Positions 33,276-43,188 are shown, counted from the first letter of the stretch. The stretch is DNA of 64,000 bases from Persebacter sp965221835 (GCA_965221835.1 OZ244916.1:1364001-1428000), one strand, 5' to 3'. Translations and numbers: made by a program. The notes: generated from the sequence alone by a model not told the origin.

Positions 33276-35659
33276 ACGGCGACAACCGAAGGCGCATAGA
33301 CGGCGCGCGCGATGTGCTGGTGGGAATTATTCCCGACCCGAAAGGGCAAGTAGAACAGATTACGACCGCGCTGATTTATAAATATCTGCACGAATTGGAT
33401 TGTCGCGCCGTGGCGGCGGGCGGACGCCGCGCTTTTTTTGTCGGCAAATATGAAGGTTTTGCGTGGGACAAACTGCTGTCGCCACAAATCAGCGGCGACG
33501 AAAAACTGAAACTATACCGCGAAGCAACGGAAACGATGGCAGCAAACGAAAAACTGCCGCCGGTTTTTCGCGATATGTTGCGCGGCGCGGATTCGCCGTT
33601 TCGCAACGCGAAAGTGCTGGGTTTATTTCTAAAAGAAATTGACGGATTGGACTGCGCGGACACCGAAGATTTGGGAGACGCTTACGAACATTTGCTTTCC
33701 ATTATGGGAACGCAAGGCGATGCGGGGCAGTTTCGCACGCCTCGCCATATCATAGATTTCATTGTCGCCATCGTCAATCCGAAAAAAGGCGAACGCATTT
33801 TGGATCCCGCTTGCGGCAGCGCGGGATTTTTGACGGCGGCACACAAACACATTATGGCGGCGAACAGCGACAAAAGACCCGGCGACAAACTGACGCAAAC
33901 CGAAAAAACAGCATTGCCGAAAAATATTATCGGGCGCGACATAGACCCCGGAATGGCACGATTGGCGACGGTCAATTTGTATCTGCACGGCGTAAAAATG
34001 CCGCAAGTAGCGGAATACGACACGCTCAGCGACGATACTTTTTGGCGCGAACAATACGCCGTCATTCTCGCGAATCCGCCATTTATGACTCCGAAAGGCG
34101 GCATTCAACCGCACGACAGATTTAGAGTCAATGCGCGCCGCGCCGAAGTTTTGTTTGTAGATTACATCGCCGAACATCTTCATGCAACTGGACGCGCGGG
34201 AATTGTCGTGCCGGAAGGAATTATTTTTCAATCGCAGCGGGCATATAAAGATTTGCGTAAAATGTTGATTTCGGAATGGGGTTTGTATGCGGTCGCGAGT
34301 TTGCCTTCCGGGATTTTTCAGCCGTATTCGGGCGTAAAAACTTCGGTTTTATTTTTGGACCGCATGCGGCGTTCGTACAAAAACATTTTATTCGTAAAAA
34401 TAGAAAATGACGGTTTTGATTTGGGGGCGAAACGCGCGCCGGTTTCCGGTTCTGATTTGCCGGAAGCGCGGCGGATTATTTGCGAATGGGACGGCAAAAA
34501 AATTAAAAATAAAATCGCGCAAGTTGTCGCAAAAGATAAAATCGCCGAAGACGGCGAATATAATCTTGTCGGCGACCGCTACATTGAAATCGCCGCAAAT
34601 GTCGGCGCGTATCCGATGGTAAAATTGGGAGATTACATTGAGGAACAACGCCAGAGAATCGGCAACAAAATTGTTGAGGTGTTTTCTATTTCCAACACCA
34701 AAGGATTTATTAATCCGAATAAACAATTTGGCAAAAAAATTGCTTCCGATAACATTTCAAATTATAAGCAAGTTGCTGCTGGCGATTTCGCCTACAATCC
34801 GGCGAGAATTAATGTCGGCTCGGTGGCAATTAATTCCACTGCGCAGCATGGCGCAGTTAGCCCGATGTATGTGGTTTTTCGCATCAAAGACGAAAAACTG
34901 CATCCGTCTTATTTGTTATCTTTGCTGAAAAGCAAGGAGGGCATAAAACATATCCGCGCCAACGCACACGGTTCTATCCGCCAAATGCTAACATTTGGAG
35001 GAATAAGTTCACTTGTTATCCCTCTTCCGCCGATGGAAGAACAAAAACGCATTGTCGCGGAAATAGAGAACTACGAAAAAGTGCGTCAAGGCGCGCAACA
35101 AATTGTGGACAATTGGCGACCGGTTATAAATGTAAATCCGGCGTGGACGATGGTGGAATTGAACAAAATTTGCGCTGTTCGCCGAGGGCAAGCAATTACA
35201 AAAAAAGATGTGGCTGTCGGTGATGTTCCCGTGATAGCGGGCGGACAAAAACCCGCATATTTTCACAATTGTTCCAACAGAAATGGCGATACAATTACAA
35301 TCAGCGGTTCGGGAGCGTACGCCGGATTTGTTAATTTTTTTGCGCAACCGATATTTGCATCCGACTGCACAACCATACAAGCAAACGGCGAAGAATTAGA
35401 TATGAAATTTGTTTATTGTATGTTGAAAAACATTCAGCAAGAAATCTATTCCTTGCGTTCGGGAATGGCGCAACCTCATGTCTATGCCAAAGATGTGGCA
35501 ACTGTAAAAATCCCCCTTCCGCCTCTGAAAGAACAAAAACGCATTGTCGCCGAAATAAAATCCGAAGAACAGGCGGTCGCTGAATGTCGCGAACTAGCGG
35601 AAAAAATGGCGGAAAAAATCGCGGCGACTCTCGCAAAAGTTTGGGGGGAGAAAAAATAA
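33272..35659 (+). CDS. Type I restriction-modification, fused HsdM-HsdS subunit
   Basis: 795 residues. The N-terminal part is an N6-adenine methylase: motif I LDPACGSAGFL (177-187), motif IV NPPF (268-271), and the HsdM helical region before it. From about 440 on come two specificity half-sites, each ending in a near-identical connector (PLPPMEEQKRIVAEIE and PLPPLKEQKRIVAEIK), the two target-recognition domains of an HsdS. Separate hsdM and hsdS genes are usual, so this is a fusion. GTG 33272 is chosen because it overlaps the upstream stop (GTGA); earlier codons run through the PcaC-like gene. Confidence 0.88.
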   Translation: MNGDNRRRIDGARDVLVGIIPDPKGQVEQITTALIYKYLHELDCRAVAAGGRRAFFVGKYEGFAWDKLLSPQISGDEKLKLYREATETMAANEKLPPVFRDMLRGADSPFRNAKVLGLFLKEIDGLDCADTEDLGDAYEHLLSIMGTQGDAGQFRTPRHIIDFIVAIVNPKKGERILDPACGSAGFLTAAHKHIMAANSDKRPGDKLTQTEKTALPKNIIGRDIDPGMARLATVNLYLHGVKMPQVAEYDTLSDDTFWREQYAVILANPPFMTPKGGIQPHDRFRVNARRAEVLFVDYIAEHLHATGRAGIVVPEGIIFQSQRAYKDLRKMLISEWGLYAVASLPSGIFQPYSGVKTSVLFLDRMRRSYKNILFVKIENDGFDLGAKRAPVSGSDLPEARRIICEWDGKKIKNKIAQVVAKDKIAEDGEYNLVGDRYIEIAANVGAYPMVKLGDYIEEQRQRIGNKIVEVFSISNTKGFINPNKQFGKKIASDNISNYKQVAAGDFAYNPARINVGSVAINSTAQHGAVSPMYVVFRIKDEKLHPSYLLSLLKSKEGIKHIRANAHGSIRQMLTFGGISSLVIPLPPMEEQKRIVAEIENYEKVRQGAQQIVDNWRPVINVNPAWTMVELNKICAVRRGQAITKKDVAVGDVPVIAGGQKPAYFHNCSNRNGDTITISGSGAYAGFVNFFAQPIFASDCTTIQANGEELDMKFVYCMLKNIQQEIYSLRSGMAQPHVYAKDVATVKIPLPPLKEQKRIVAEIKSEEQAVAECRELAEKMAEKIAATLAKVWGEKK

Positions 35660-35678
35660 ATATTCGCCGCCGCCGTTG

Positions 35679-35684
35679 TATAAT
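35679..35684 (+). promoter_or_regulatory. TATAAT hexamer 9 nt before hsdR
   Basis: It predicts a separate, nearly leaderless hsdR transcript; no ribosome site is seen. Confidence 0.45.
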
Positions 35685-35693
35685 CGCATTGCG

Positions 35694-38135
35694 ATGAACG
35701 AAGCCGAATCACGAATTGTCATAGACAAAAAACTGCGCACCGCCGGCTGGCGTCTGCCCGGCGACAAATCGCCGAATGTCCGTGCCGAACAAAGAATCGC
35801 CGGCGGCGGACGAAATATGGCGGCGGATTATGTGCTGGAAACAAACGACCGTTTTCCGCTGGCAGTACTGGAAGCAAAAAGCGAAACAACAGATGCACTC
35901 GCCGGAAAAGAACAGGCGCGCGAATACGCCGAAAAAATCAAAGCGCCTTTCGTCATTCTCTCCAACGGCAAAGAACATTATTTTTGGGAAATCGCCCTCC
36001 ACGAACCGATACCAATTCCCGCCTTTCCATCGCAAAAACAATTGAAACGGCGACTCGACAGAACGGTAAAACCGCGCGCATTTTGTTCGGAAGAAATCGG
36101 CGAAGAATATATTTTTGATGTGCAAGGCGCGGATTGTCCGCCGCACAAACGCCGCCGATTGCGCGATTATCAAATCGCCGCCGTGGAAGCGGTGCAACGG
36201 GCGGCAGGCGGCGGCGCGCGCAAATTTTTGCTGGAAATGGCAACCGGCACCGGCAAAACGCTGGTGTCGGCGGCGTTGATAAAATTGTTTCTCGCCACCG
36301 GCAACGCCCGCCGGATTTTATTTATCGTAGACCGGCTGGAACTGGAAGGACAGGCGCGGGCGAATTTTGATTTATATTTCAGCGGCTCGTGGCGGACGGT
36401 CGTTTATAAACAAAATCGCGATGACTGGAACAATGCGGATGTTGCCGTCTCCACCGTGCAGGCGTTGATTGCCGCAAACAAACACAAAAAATTCTCGCCG
36501 CTGGATTTTGATTTGCTGATTGTCGACGAGGCACATCGCGCCATTAACGGACGCGGTGCGCGCCCTCTGTTTGATTATTTTTGCGCGCACAAACTCGGAC
36601 TCACCGCCACGCCGAAAGATTATTTGCGCAACGCCGCCGGTGCAAGCGATGCCGAACGCGACATTCGCCGATTGCGCGATACTTATCGCACTTTCGGCTG
36701 CGAACCCGGCACGCCGACTTTTCGCTACGATTTAAACAGCGGCGTACGCGAGGGACATTTAATTTATCCGCGCACATTCATTTCCCGCACCACGGTCACC
36801 TCGCAACTGCTTTCCGAAAAAGGTTTTTCATTCGCCGCAACCGAAGACGAAAACGGTCAAATTATCGGACCCGTCGACGACGGCAACAAAACCAGCGGAC
36901 CGCATCGCGGGGCGGATTACGAAAAGAAACTTTTTTCGGACGCGACAAACAATGCATTTTGCCGCGTCTTTTTGCAACGCGCAATGCGCGATCCGATTTC
37001 GGGCGACATCGGCAAAACCATCGTATACTGCGTCAGCCAAAAACACGCCGCAAAAATCACGAAGAAATTCAACGAACTCGCCGCCGAATTATTTCCGGGA
37101 AAATACTGTTCCGATTTTGCAATACAAATCACTTCGCAAATCCCCAATGCGGCGGATTATGCCAAACAATTCGCCAACAACAATTTGGGCGGCAAAACGC
37201 CGCAACCGGACGGCTACGATTCGTGCAAAACGCGAATCTGCATTACCGTGGGAATGATGACGACCGGCTACGACTGCACGGACATTCTCAATATTTGTTT
37301 TATGCGCCCGATTTTTTCGCCGTCCGAATTCATCCAAATGCGCGGACGCGGCACCCGCCCGCATACTTTTTTGTACAACGACGGCAACAACGAACGCAGC
37401 GAACGCAAAGAACAATTTGCGCTGTTTGATTTTTTTGCCGTTTGCGAATATTTCCAAAAAGATTTTGTATATGACGAAAAACTGCCGCTGTCTTCCGACC
37501 CCGAAGAACGCGGCGATACAAATCCCGACTCCGCCTCGCCGGACGAACGACCGGGCGCAACCATCTACCGCGGCGGCGATGAAATTACAATGGAAGGCGA
37601 AATTGTGCTGGACATAATGCGAATTGACGAAAACGAACAATCTCGCGCGCAAAACAAACTCGCCGCGGACAACAAACTGCGCAAAGCCATGGAACAGGGG
37701 CGGATAAAATATGCGGAACAAATCTGCCGCGAAAATCATCCGCAAGAAAACAGCGTGCTGGAAAAAATAGCGAAACAACACAAAACGAAACTACAAAGAG
37801 GCGTAGACATCGGCGAAGTGCTGCAATTGCTTTTTGAACAGGCAGACGAACTGCAAGACCGCGAGGCAATTTTGGATGAGGAAGCGGAAAAATTCGCCGC
37901 CGCCGCATTGCAGAATGCGCCCCCGGAAACAGCCGATGCAATAGACATTTTTAAGGCATGTTTGCACGATCCGGAAATCGCGAAAATAGTGGAAAACGGC
38001 GAATTCGGACTTCTCGCCGACAAATCATTGCCGGAAGATACATGTCTGCGCGTCCCCGCCGACATCCGCACCAAAATTATCACTCATATTAAAACTAATG
38101 TAAATAAAACAACTATTCGCAAACTTGCGGCATAA
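35694..38135 (+). CDS. hsdR: Type I restriction enzyme R subunit HsdR
   Basis: 813 residues of the EcoEI-like branch. The nuclease motif is Asp45 (AADYVLE) with Glu60-x-Lys62 (LEAKSE). The translocase has Walker A ATGTGKT (183-189), a DEAH box (278-281, VDEAHRAI) and QMRGRGTR. With the HsdM-HsdS fusion upstream this makes a complete system. An earlier in-frame start at 35676 overlaps the -10 and is not preferred. Confidence 0.9.
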   Translation: MNEAESRIVIDKKLRTAGWRLPGDKSPNVRAEQRIAGGGRNMAADYVLETNDRFPLAVLEAKSETTDALAGKEQAREYAEKIKAPFVILSNGKEHYFWEIALHEPIPIPAFPSQKQLKRRLDRTVKPRAFCSEEIGEEYIFDVQGADCPPHKRRRLRDYQIAAVEAVQRAAGGGARKFLLEMATGTGKTLVSAALIKLFLATGNARRILFIVDRLELEGQARANFDLYFSGSWRTVVYKQNRDDWNNADVAVSTVQALIAANKHKKFSPLDFDLLIVDEAHRAINGRGARPLFDYFCAHKLGLTATPKDYLRNAAGASDAERDIRRLRDTYRTFGCEPGTPTFRYDLNSGVREGHLIYPRTFISRTTVTSQLLSEKGFSFAATEDENGQIIGPVDDGNKTSGPHRGADYEKKLFSDATNNAFCRVFLQRAMRDPISGDIGKTIVYCVSQKHAAKITKKFNELAAELFPGKYCSDFAIQITSQIPNAADYAKQFANNNLGGKTPQPDGYDSCKTRICITVGMMTTGYDCTDILNICFMRPIFSPSEFIQMRGRGTRPHTFLYNDGNNERSERKEQFALFDFFAVCEYFQKDFVYDEKLPLSSDPEERGDTNPDSASPDERPGATIYRGGDEITMEGEIVLDIMRIDENEQSRAQNKLAADNKLRKAMEQGRIKYAEQICRENHPQENSVLEKIAKQHKTKLQRGVDIGEVLQLLFEQADELQDREAILDEEAEKFAAAALQNAPPETADAIDIFKACLHDPEIAKIVENGEFGLLADKSLPEDTCLRVPADIRTKIITHIKTNVNKTTIRKLAA

Positions 38136-38165
38136 TTGGTTTTTATCAAAAAAGGACGGGGAAAA

Positions 38166-39368
38166 ATGGAAGATACGAAACGGATTAAAAATGGTGCGGC
38201 GGTGCGGCATACTTTTTCGGATGCGGAATATGCGCGGCGGCGGCGGGATTTGCAAAACGCGTTGGCGGCGGCGGGGGCGGATTGCGCGCTTTTTACTTCC
38301 GCGCACAATGTTAATTATTACGGCGATTTTTTGTATTGCGCTTTCGGGCGTCCGTACGGACTCGCGATTGTCGGCGGCGAAGCGATTTCCATTTCCGCAA
38401 ACATAGACGGCGGACAACCGGCGCGGCGCACGGTCGGCGACAATATCGTTTATACCGATTGGCGGCGCGGCAACTTTTTTCGCGCGGTTTGCGAAGTTTT
38501 GCCAGCGCGCGCAAAAATCGGCGTGGAATATGATCATCTCACTTTGGACGCGATGCGCGGTTTGCGCGAGGCGATGCCGGAATGCGAATTCGTCGACATT
38601 TCCGCCGCGGCAATGCGGTTGCGGATGATCAAATCGGACGAAGAAATCGCGCACATCAAACACGGCGCGCAAGTTTGCGACATCGGCGGTGCGGCATTGT
38701 GCGAAGCGGTTTCTGATAACGCGCCCGAATACGAAATCGCGTTGCATTCAACGCGCGCGATGGTGCGCGAAATCGCGCGGCGTTTTCCGGACGGCGAATT
38801 GATGGATACTTGGACTTGGTTTCAATCGGGGATTAATACGGACGGCGCGCACAATCCGACGACGACACGGCGCGTACAAAAAGGCGATATTTTGTCGCTG
38901 AATTGTTTTGCGATGATCGCCGGTTATTACACCGCGCTGGAGCGGACATTGTTTTTTGCGCACGCCGATTCCGAATCGCAGCGACTGTGGGGGGTTAACA
39001 ATTTCGTTCATGAAGAAGGATTAAAACGCATTCGCCCCGGCGCGAAATGTTGCGATATTGCGCGCGCGTTGAATGAAATTTATGCGGCGCACGATTTGTT
39101 GCAATATCGCACTTTCGGTTACGGGCATTCCTTCGGCGTTTTGTGTCATTATTACGGGCGCGAAGCGGGGCTGGAGTTGCGCGAGGATGTAGAAACCGAA
39201 TTGCGTCCGGGAATGGTTGTTTCTATGGAACCGATGATTATGATTCCGGAAGGCATGCCCGGTGCGGGCGGTTATCGCGAACACGATATTTTGGTAATCA
39301 CCGAAAACGGCGCGGAAAATATCACCGCATTTCCGCGCGGGCCGGAACATAACATTATCGGAATTTAG
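38166..39368 (+). CDS. Creatinase (creatine amidinohydrolase)
   Basis: 400 residues (characterised Pseudomonas creatinases have about 403). The enzyme hydrolyses creatine to sarcosine and urea. Similarity runs throughout: NYYGDFLYCAFGRPYGL, SISANIDGGQP, LMDTWTWFQSGINTDGAHNP with the catalytic His at 229, LSLNCFAMIAGYYTALERT, and FGYGHSFGVLCHYYGREAGL. The pita-bread fold is shared with metal aminopeptidases, but those lack this block. AAGGACGGGG precedes ATG 38166; the 38136 extension has no support. rmuC follows 4 bp later. Confidence 0.93.
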   Translation: MEDTKRIKNGAAVRHTFSDAEYARRRRDLQNALAAAGADCALFTSAHNVNYYGDFLYCAFGRPYGLAIVGGEAISISANIDGGQPARRTVGDNIVYTDWRRGNFFRAVCEVLPARAKIGVEYDHLTLDAMRGLREAMPECEFVDISAAAMRLRMIKSDEEIAHIKHGAQVCDIGGAALCEAVSDNAPEYEIALHSTRAMVREIARRFPDGELMDTWTWFQSGINTDGAHNPTTTRRVQKGDILSLNCFAMIAGYYTALERTLFFAHADSESQRLWGVNNFVHEEGLKRIRPGAKCCDIARALNEIYAAHDLLQYRTFGYGHSFGVLCHYYGREAGLELREDVETELRPGMVVSMEPMIMIPEGMPGAGGYREHDILVITENGAENITAFPRGPEHNIIGI

Positions 39369-39372
39369 TTTT

Positions 39373-40692
39373 ATGGAATGGATTTCGTTTGTCGCCGGAC
39401 TTTTAGCATTTGCCGCCGCGGGCGGTTTTATGCTTTGGAAAAAAGAATCCGCCGCGCGCGAAAAAGCGGAATCGGAACGCGACAAATTACGCGCCGATTC
39501 CGAACAACTTCGCCGCGACGAAGCGGCGGCAACGGCACGCGCGAACGCGGCGACACAAAACGAATCCAAACTGCAAGACGAAAATAACTCTCTGCGCGAA
39601 CGCGAACGAAATTCGGCAATGCGCGTTTCTGAAATGGAAACAAAATTGAAAAACGCGGACAAAACTGTGGAAACGCTAACCGAAGTTCGCGACAGTATGA
39701 AAGAACAATTTAAGAATCTTTCGGAAACCGTGCTGGAAGAAAAAGGCGCGAAGTTCGGCGCGGAAAGCAAAAAAATTCTCGCGCCGTTAAAAGAAGATTT
39801 GGAAAAATTCCGCGCGCAAGTCAACGCGATTCATACGAAAGACGCCGAAGACCGTTCGGCATTGAAACAGCAGATTGAAAGTTTGCAAAACAACGCCGCC
39901 GAATATGGCAAATCCGCCGATAATCTGGCGCGCGCCCTAAAAGGCGATAGCAAAACGCAAGGCGATTGGGGCGAAATCATGCTCGCGAATTTGTTGGAAA
40001 ACTCCGGTTTGCGCGAAGGCGAAGAATATGAAACGCAAAAAGCGGGACGCGGCGAAGACGGCGAAATATTGCGCCCCGATGTGGTCGTCAATTTGCCGGG
40101 CGGGACGGACGGCGAAGCGCGACATTTAATTATTGATTCCAAAGCGTCGCTGCGCGCCTATCATGATTCGGTTGCCGCCGAGGCGAATTCGGCAACGGAA
40201 AAAGAATCGCTGGCGCGGCATTTGGCGGCGGTGCGAAATCATATCGCCGCATTGTCCGACAAACATTATTCGCGGCAAAAAAATCTCAACGCGCCCGATT
40301 TTGTTTTTATGTTTATGCCGGTGGAGGCGGCATTTTTTGCCGCGCTGCGGGCGGATAAAAATTTATTTTCGTACGCTTACGACCGGCATATTATTTTGTG
40401 TGCGCCGACTACGTTGATGGCGGTATTGCGCACGGCGGAGCATATTTGGCGGCTGGAACGGCAAAACCGCAACGCGGAGGAAATCGCGCGACAAGGCGGA
40501 AATTTGTACGATAAATTTGTTTTGTTTAAGGAGAGTTTGGACGAAGTCGGCGCGGCGTTAAAAAAAGCGGGCGATTCCTGCGACAGAGCGCAAAAACAAC
40601 TCGGCGAAGGAAGCGGCAACTTAATCGGACGCGCAAACAAACTTTTAGACCTCGGCGTCAAAGCCAAAAAACCCCGATTGCCGGAGGAATAA
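39373..40692 (+). CDS. rmuC: DNA recombination protein RmuC
   Basis: 439 residues. An N-terminal membrane anchor (WISFVAGLLAFAAAGGFML) is followed by a long coiled coil (about 25-180) and the RmuC nuclease-like domain: GDWGEIMLANLLENSGL, PDVVVNLPGG, LIIDSKASLRAY, FMFMPVEAAF. RmuC limits inversions at short inverted repeats. That is notable beside the many palindromic repeats here, though no functional link is shown. The 40693-40795 gap holds only a CCATCCCGC/GCGGGATGG inverted repeat. Confidence 0.92.
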   Translation: MEWISFVAGLLAFAAAGGFMLWKKESAAREKAESERDKLRADSEQLRRDEAAATARANAATQNESKLQDENNSLRERERNSAMRVSEMETKLKNADKTVETLTEVRDSMKEQFKNLSETVLEEKGAKFGAESKKILAPLKEDLEKFRAQVNAIHTKDAEDRSALKQQIESLQNNAAEYGKSADNLARALKGDSKTQGDWGEIMLANLLENSGLREGEEYETQKAGRGEDGEILRPDVVVNLPGGTDGEARHLIIDSKASLRAYHDSVAAEANSATEKESLARHLAAVRNHIAALSDKHYSRQKNLNAPDFVFMFMPVEAAFFAALRADKNLFSYAYDRHIILCAPTTLMAVLRTAEHIWRLERQNRNAEEIARQGGNLYDKFVLFKESLDEVGAALKKAGDSCDRAQKQLGEGSGNLIGRANKLLDLGVKAKKPRLPEE

Positions 40693-40795
40693 ATCCACCA
40701 TCCCGCATTTGCGGGGCGGGAAATCGGCGGGATGGCGGAGGCGAATGTCGTCAAAATCAAATCTGCAGCCAACTCGTTCAACTCTTTCCCTTTTT

Positions 40796-42064
40796 TTATA
40801 ATTCGTCGTAGAGTTTTCCCTGCGCCAGTTTTCGTCTTAATGCCGCCATTGTCCCCGCCCCTTTGACGCGATTGCAGCGCGGGCATAACAACTGCACATT
40901 GTCTCTCACATACCGCCCGCCGCGCGCGCCCGATTTTATTCTATCCATTTCCATAATTTCCACCGGCACTTCGTTTTTGCAAAACGGTGCGGCAGCGCAT
41001 TTACCGCCCTGCTTTTCGTAAAGTTCGGCTTTAACTTGATTCCAATGTCTTTTGGAAATTAGCCGGCTTTGCATTTCGGCGCGAACGGGCAGACATTCTG
41101 TTCTGCTTGCGTCTATAATTTCGCCCGCAATCAATATTCCGGGTTTACCTTTTGCCCGTAGACGAAAAATTTCCGCGGATTCTTTGTCCTTATCAATTCC
41201 AATCCAAGCGCGATTTAGATTTTCGGCGGCGAAGCATGCGGTTGCGCATCCGCAAAACGGGTCAAGCACCAAATCGCCCTCGTTGCTGGACGCTTTTACA
41301 ATTCGCTCCAACAAAGCAAGCGGTTTTTGCGTCGCCCAACTAGTGCGTTCATTCGGGCTGCGCACCGCCAATGCAATATCCGTCCACCAGTTTTCTATCA
41401 CTTTGCCACGCGCGCGATATTTTTCAATCTCGCTTTTCCCGATGCCGCGCCCTGCATCAAACGCGCGGCGTAAAGTTTGTTTAGGATCTTTATAAGGAAC
41501 GCGCATATCCTCGCGATTGAAAGTCCACTCGTTTGTTTTGGAGTACCAAAATACGCTGTCGTGTTTACGCGGAAATTGTCTGATGCCCGGGCTACTGGGT
41601 CCGGTGTACGCCCAAACAATCTCATTCCTAAAATTATTCGCTCCAAACACGCAATCCATTATCAATTTTAGCGGATGCGACATTGTCGGATCGCAGTGCA
41701 GATAAATGCTCCCCGTATCTTTTAACAGCCGCCGCATTTCCAGCAGGCGGATGCCCATAAAAGTCAAATACGCATGCCACGATTCGCCGTGTATGCCGCC
41801 CAGTAGAGAGATTAAAGAATGAATGTCCGGCGCGCAATTTTTAAGATCGTTTAACTCGTCGGCGTTGATGTCCGTCATCTTCCAAGTATCCTTAAATTGG
41901 TGTTTTTCCGCAGCGGTTCCCATCGCCCCCTTGTAAAGGGATTTGGAATTAAACGGCGGGTCAAGGTAAATCAAATTCGCAATGCCGCTGTCCAAACCGC
42001 GCATTACCGCCAGATTGTCGCCGCCATAGAAAAGTTTCCGGGTTCTTTGTGCAATGAGTTTCAT
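40796..42064 (-). CDS. DNA methyltransferase fused to a degenerate HNH domain
   Basis: 422 residues. The methylase is of the beta class, with motif IV LIYLDPPFNSK (about 32-42) before motif I VLDPFCGCATACFAA (about 268), making N6-mA or N4-mC. The C-terminal 90 or so residues are HNH-like with zinc cysteines (CAAAPFC, LLCPRCNRVKG) and GARGGRYVRDNVQLLC. The usual Asp-His is Asp-Arg (MEMDRIKS), so nuclease activity may be lost. The ATG directly follows the stop of the membrane protein gene, forming a three-gene cluster with 42065-43182. Confidence 0.85.
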   Translation of the reverse strand: MKLIAQRTRKLFYGGDNLAVMRGLDSGIANLIYLDPPFNSKSLYKGAMGTAAEKHQFKDTWKMTDINADELNDLKNCAPDIHSLISLLGGIHGESWHAYLTFMGIRLLEMRRLLKDTGSIYLHCDPTMSHPLKLIMDCVFGANNFRNEIVWAYTGPSSPGIRQFPRKHDSVFWYSKTNEWTFNREDMRVPYKDPKQTLRRAFDAGRGIGKSEIEKYRARGKVIENWWTDIALAVRSPNERTSWATQKPLALLERIVKASSNEGDLVLDPFCGCATACFAAENLNRAWIGIDKDKESAEIFRLRAKGKPGILIAGEIIDASRTECLPVRAEMQSRLISKRHWNQVKAELYEKQGGKCAAAPFCKNEVPVEIMEMDRIKSGARGGRYVRDNVQLLCPRCNRVKGAGTMAALRRKLAQGKLYDEL

Positions 42065-42646
42065 TTATGAATTAATCTTTCTATATTCTTCAAGCAAATA
42101 TTGTATCAGACGGACATCGGTTTTCGCTTTGAATGTTCGTCCAACCGAGGTACTGATAACAATTTTAAGCGTTTTAAGGTGCATTTCATCGTACCCACAT
42201 TCCTTCATTGAGCGAACAAACTTCAAAGACCAATCATACTCGTCGCGCGTACCAATAGGAAGGTAATAATTGGCTTCCTCACCCTCGGTTAAAATTTTGG
42301 GAATATCATCCGAGATGTCATAACGATTAGACGAAAACAACTGGATAAAATTTTTCTTGGCTTTACCACGTCCTATCTTCCACGCAATAATGGCGATTTT
42401 GGCAGATCTGTTCCCGATATTAGTCACGCGTATCCAACAAAATCGTTTCACAGATCCGCCGCCCGTTTCTACCGAACGTCCCAATGACGCACTGACGCGC
42501 AGACGAATCGCATTTTGATGATATGCCAACCAAAGGGAGACGACAACCGCACCAACGGTACCGAAACTGGCGACCCAAGTTCCGATAACGCCCCACAATT
42601 GAAGCGACCATTTCCAAAATTCCCAGAACGCGAAAGTTTCATTCAT
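42065..42646 (-). CDS. Membrane-anchored protein of unknown function
   Basis: 193 residues. The Trp-rich start (FWEFWKWSLQLWG) and a membrane helix (about 19-41, WVASFGTVGAVVVSLWLAYH) are followed by a cytoplasmic domain that looks beta-rich (CWIRVTNIGNRSAKI). No family name can be assigned. It overlaps the nuclease-like gene (ATGA) and abuts the methylase, so it may belong to the same defence-type unit. Confidence 0.65.
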   Translation of the reverse strand: MNETFAFWEFWKWSLQLWGVIGTWVASFGTVGAVVVSLWLAYHQNAIRLRVSASLGRSVETGGGSVKRFCWIRVTNIGNRSAKIAIIAWKIGRGKAKKNFIQLFSSNRYDISDDIPKILTEGEEANYYLPIGTRDEYDWSLKFVRSMKECGYDEMHLKTLKIVISTSVGRTFKAKTDVRLIQYLLEEYRKINS

Positions 42647-43182
42647 TCCCCCGGCGCGTCCACCGCGAGTTTGCGGTTTTTGAGGCGGAGGACGAACATT
42701 CCCATTTTGCGGGCGGTTGCGGCGGCTGCCGAATCAATCACTGCGCCGCCGACCATGCCGATGATTTTTTTGCCGCGCGCGGTGGCGGGAAAACTTTTGG
42801 CGAAATGCGGCAACTGCTTTTCGGCGAACTTCCGCACTTTTTCTTCCGTCAGTTTGTGCTTGATTTCGCCGACAAAAACATCACCGCCATTGACCGCGAC
42901 AATGTCGTATTCCTTGCCGAATTTGCCCCGCGTCCGCAACGCATGTTCGTTCGTCCGCACTTCATCCAAACGCACGCCGCCGATTTCGCCCGCTGCGCGC
43001 AAGGCATCCGCGAATTCCTGTTCCAAAGATTTGGATGCGGTGTCTTGATAGTCGCCGAATTCGCGCCGGAAATTGCGCAGTTCGGCGTCCGCTTCGCGCT
43101 GCCGTCGGTCATATTCTTCGGTGGATTTCCGAAAAAACGCCCATACTTCGGCGATTTCGTCTTGCAGTTGCTTTTGGGTCAT
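42643..43182 (-). CDS. Coiled-coil protein with PD-(D/E)xK nuclease-like domain
   Basis: 179 residues. The N-terminal coiled coil (about 1-55, STEEYDRRQREADAELRNFR) precedes a C-terminal domain with EYDIVAVNGGDVFVGEIKHKL, which gives Asp and Glu-x-Lys spaced as in PD-(D/E)xK enzymes. The layout is like DUF3782-type proteins. It may be a nuclease subunit working with the adjacent methylase. Activity is not proven. Confidence 0.65.
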   Translation of the reverse strand: MTQKQLQDEIAEVWAFFRKSTEEYDRRQREADAELRNFRREFGDYQDTASKSLEQEFADALRAAGEIGGVRLDEVRTNEHALRTRGKFGKEYDIVAVNGGDVFVGEIKHKLTEEKVRKFAEKQLPHFAKSFPATARGKKIIGMVGGAVIDSAAAATARKMGMFVLRLKNRKLAVDAPGE

Positions 43183-43188
43183 GCCCTT

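Noticed and set aside
40700..40740. Inverted repeat after rmuC as a terminator
   Set aside because: The CCATCCCGC/GCGGGATGG arms are not followed by a T-run on either strand.
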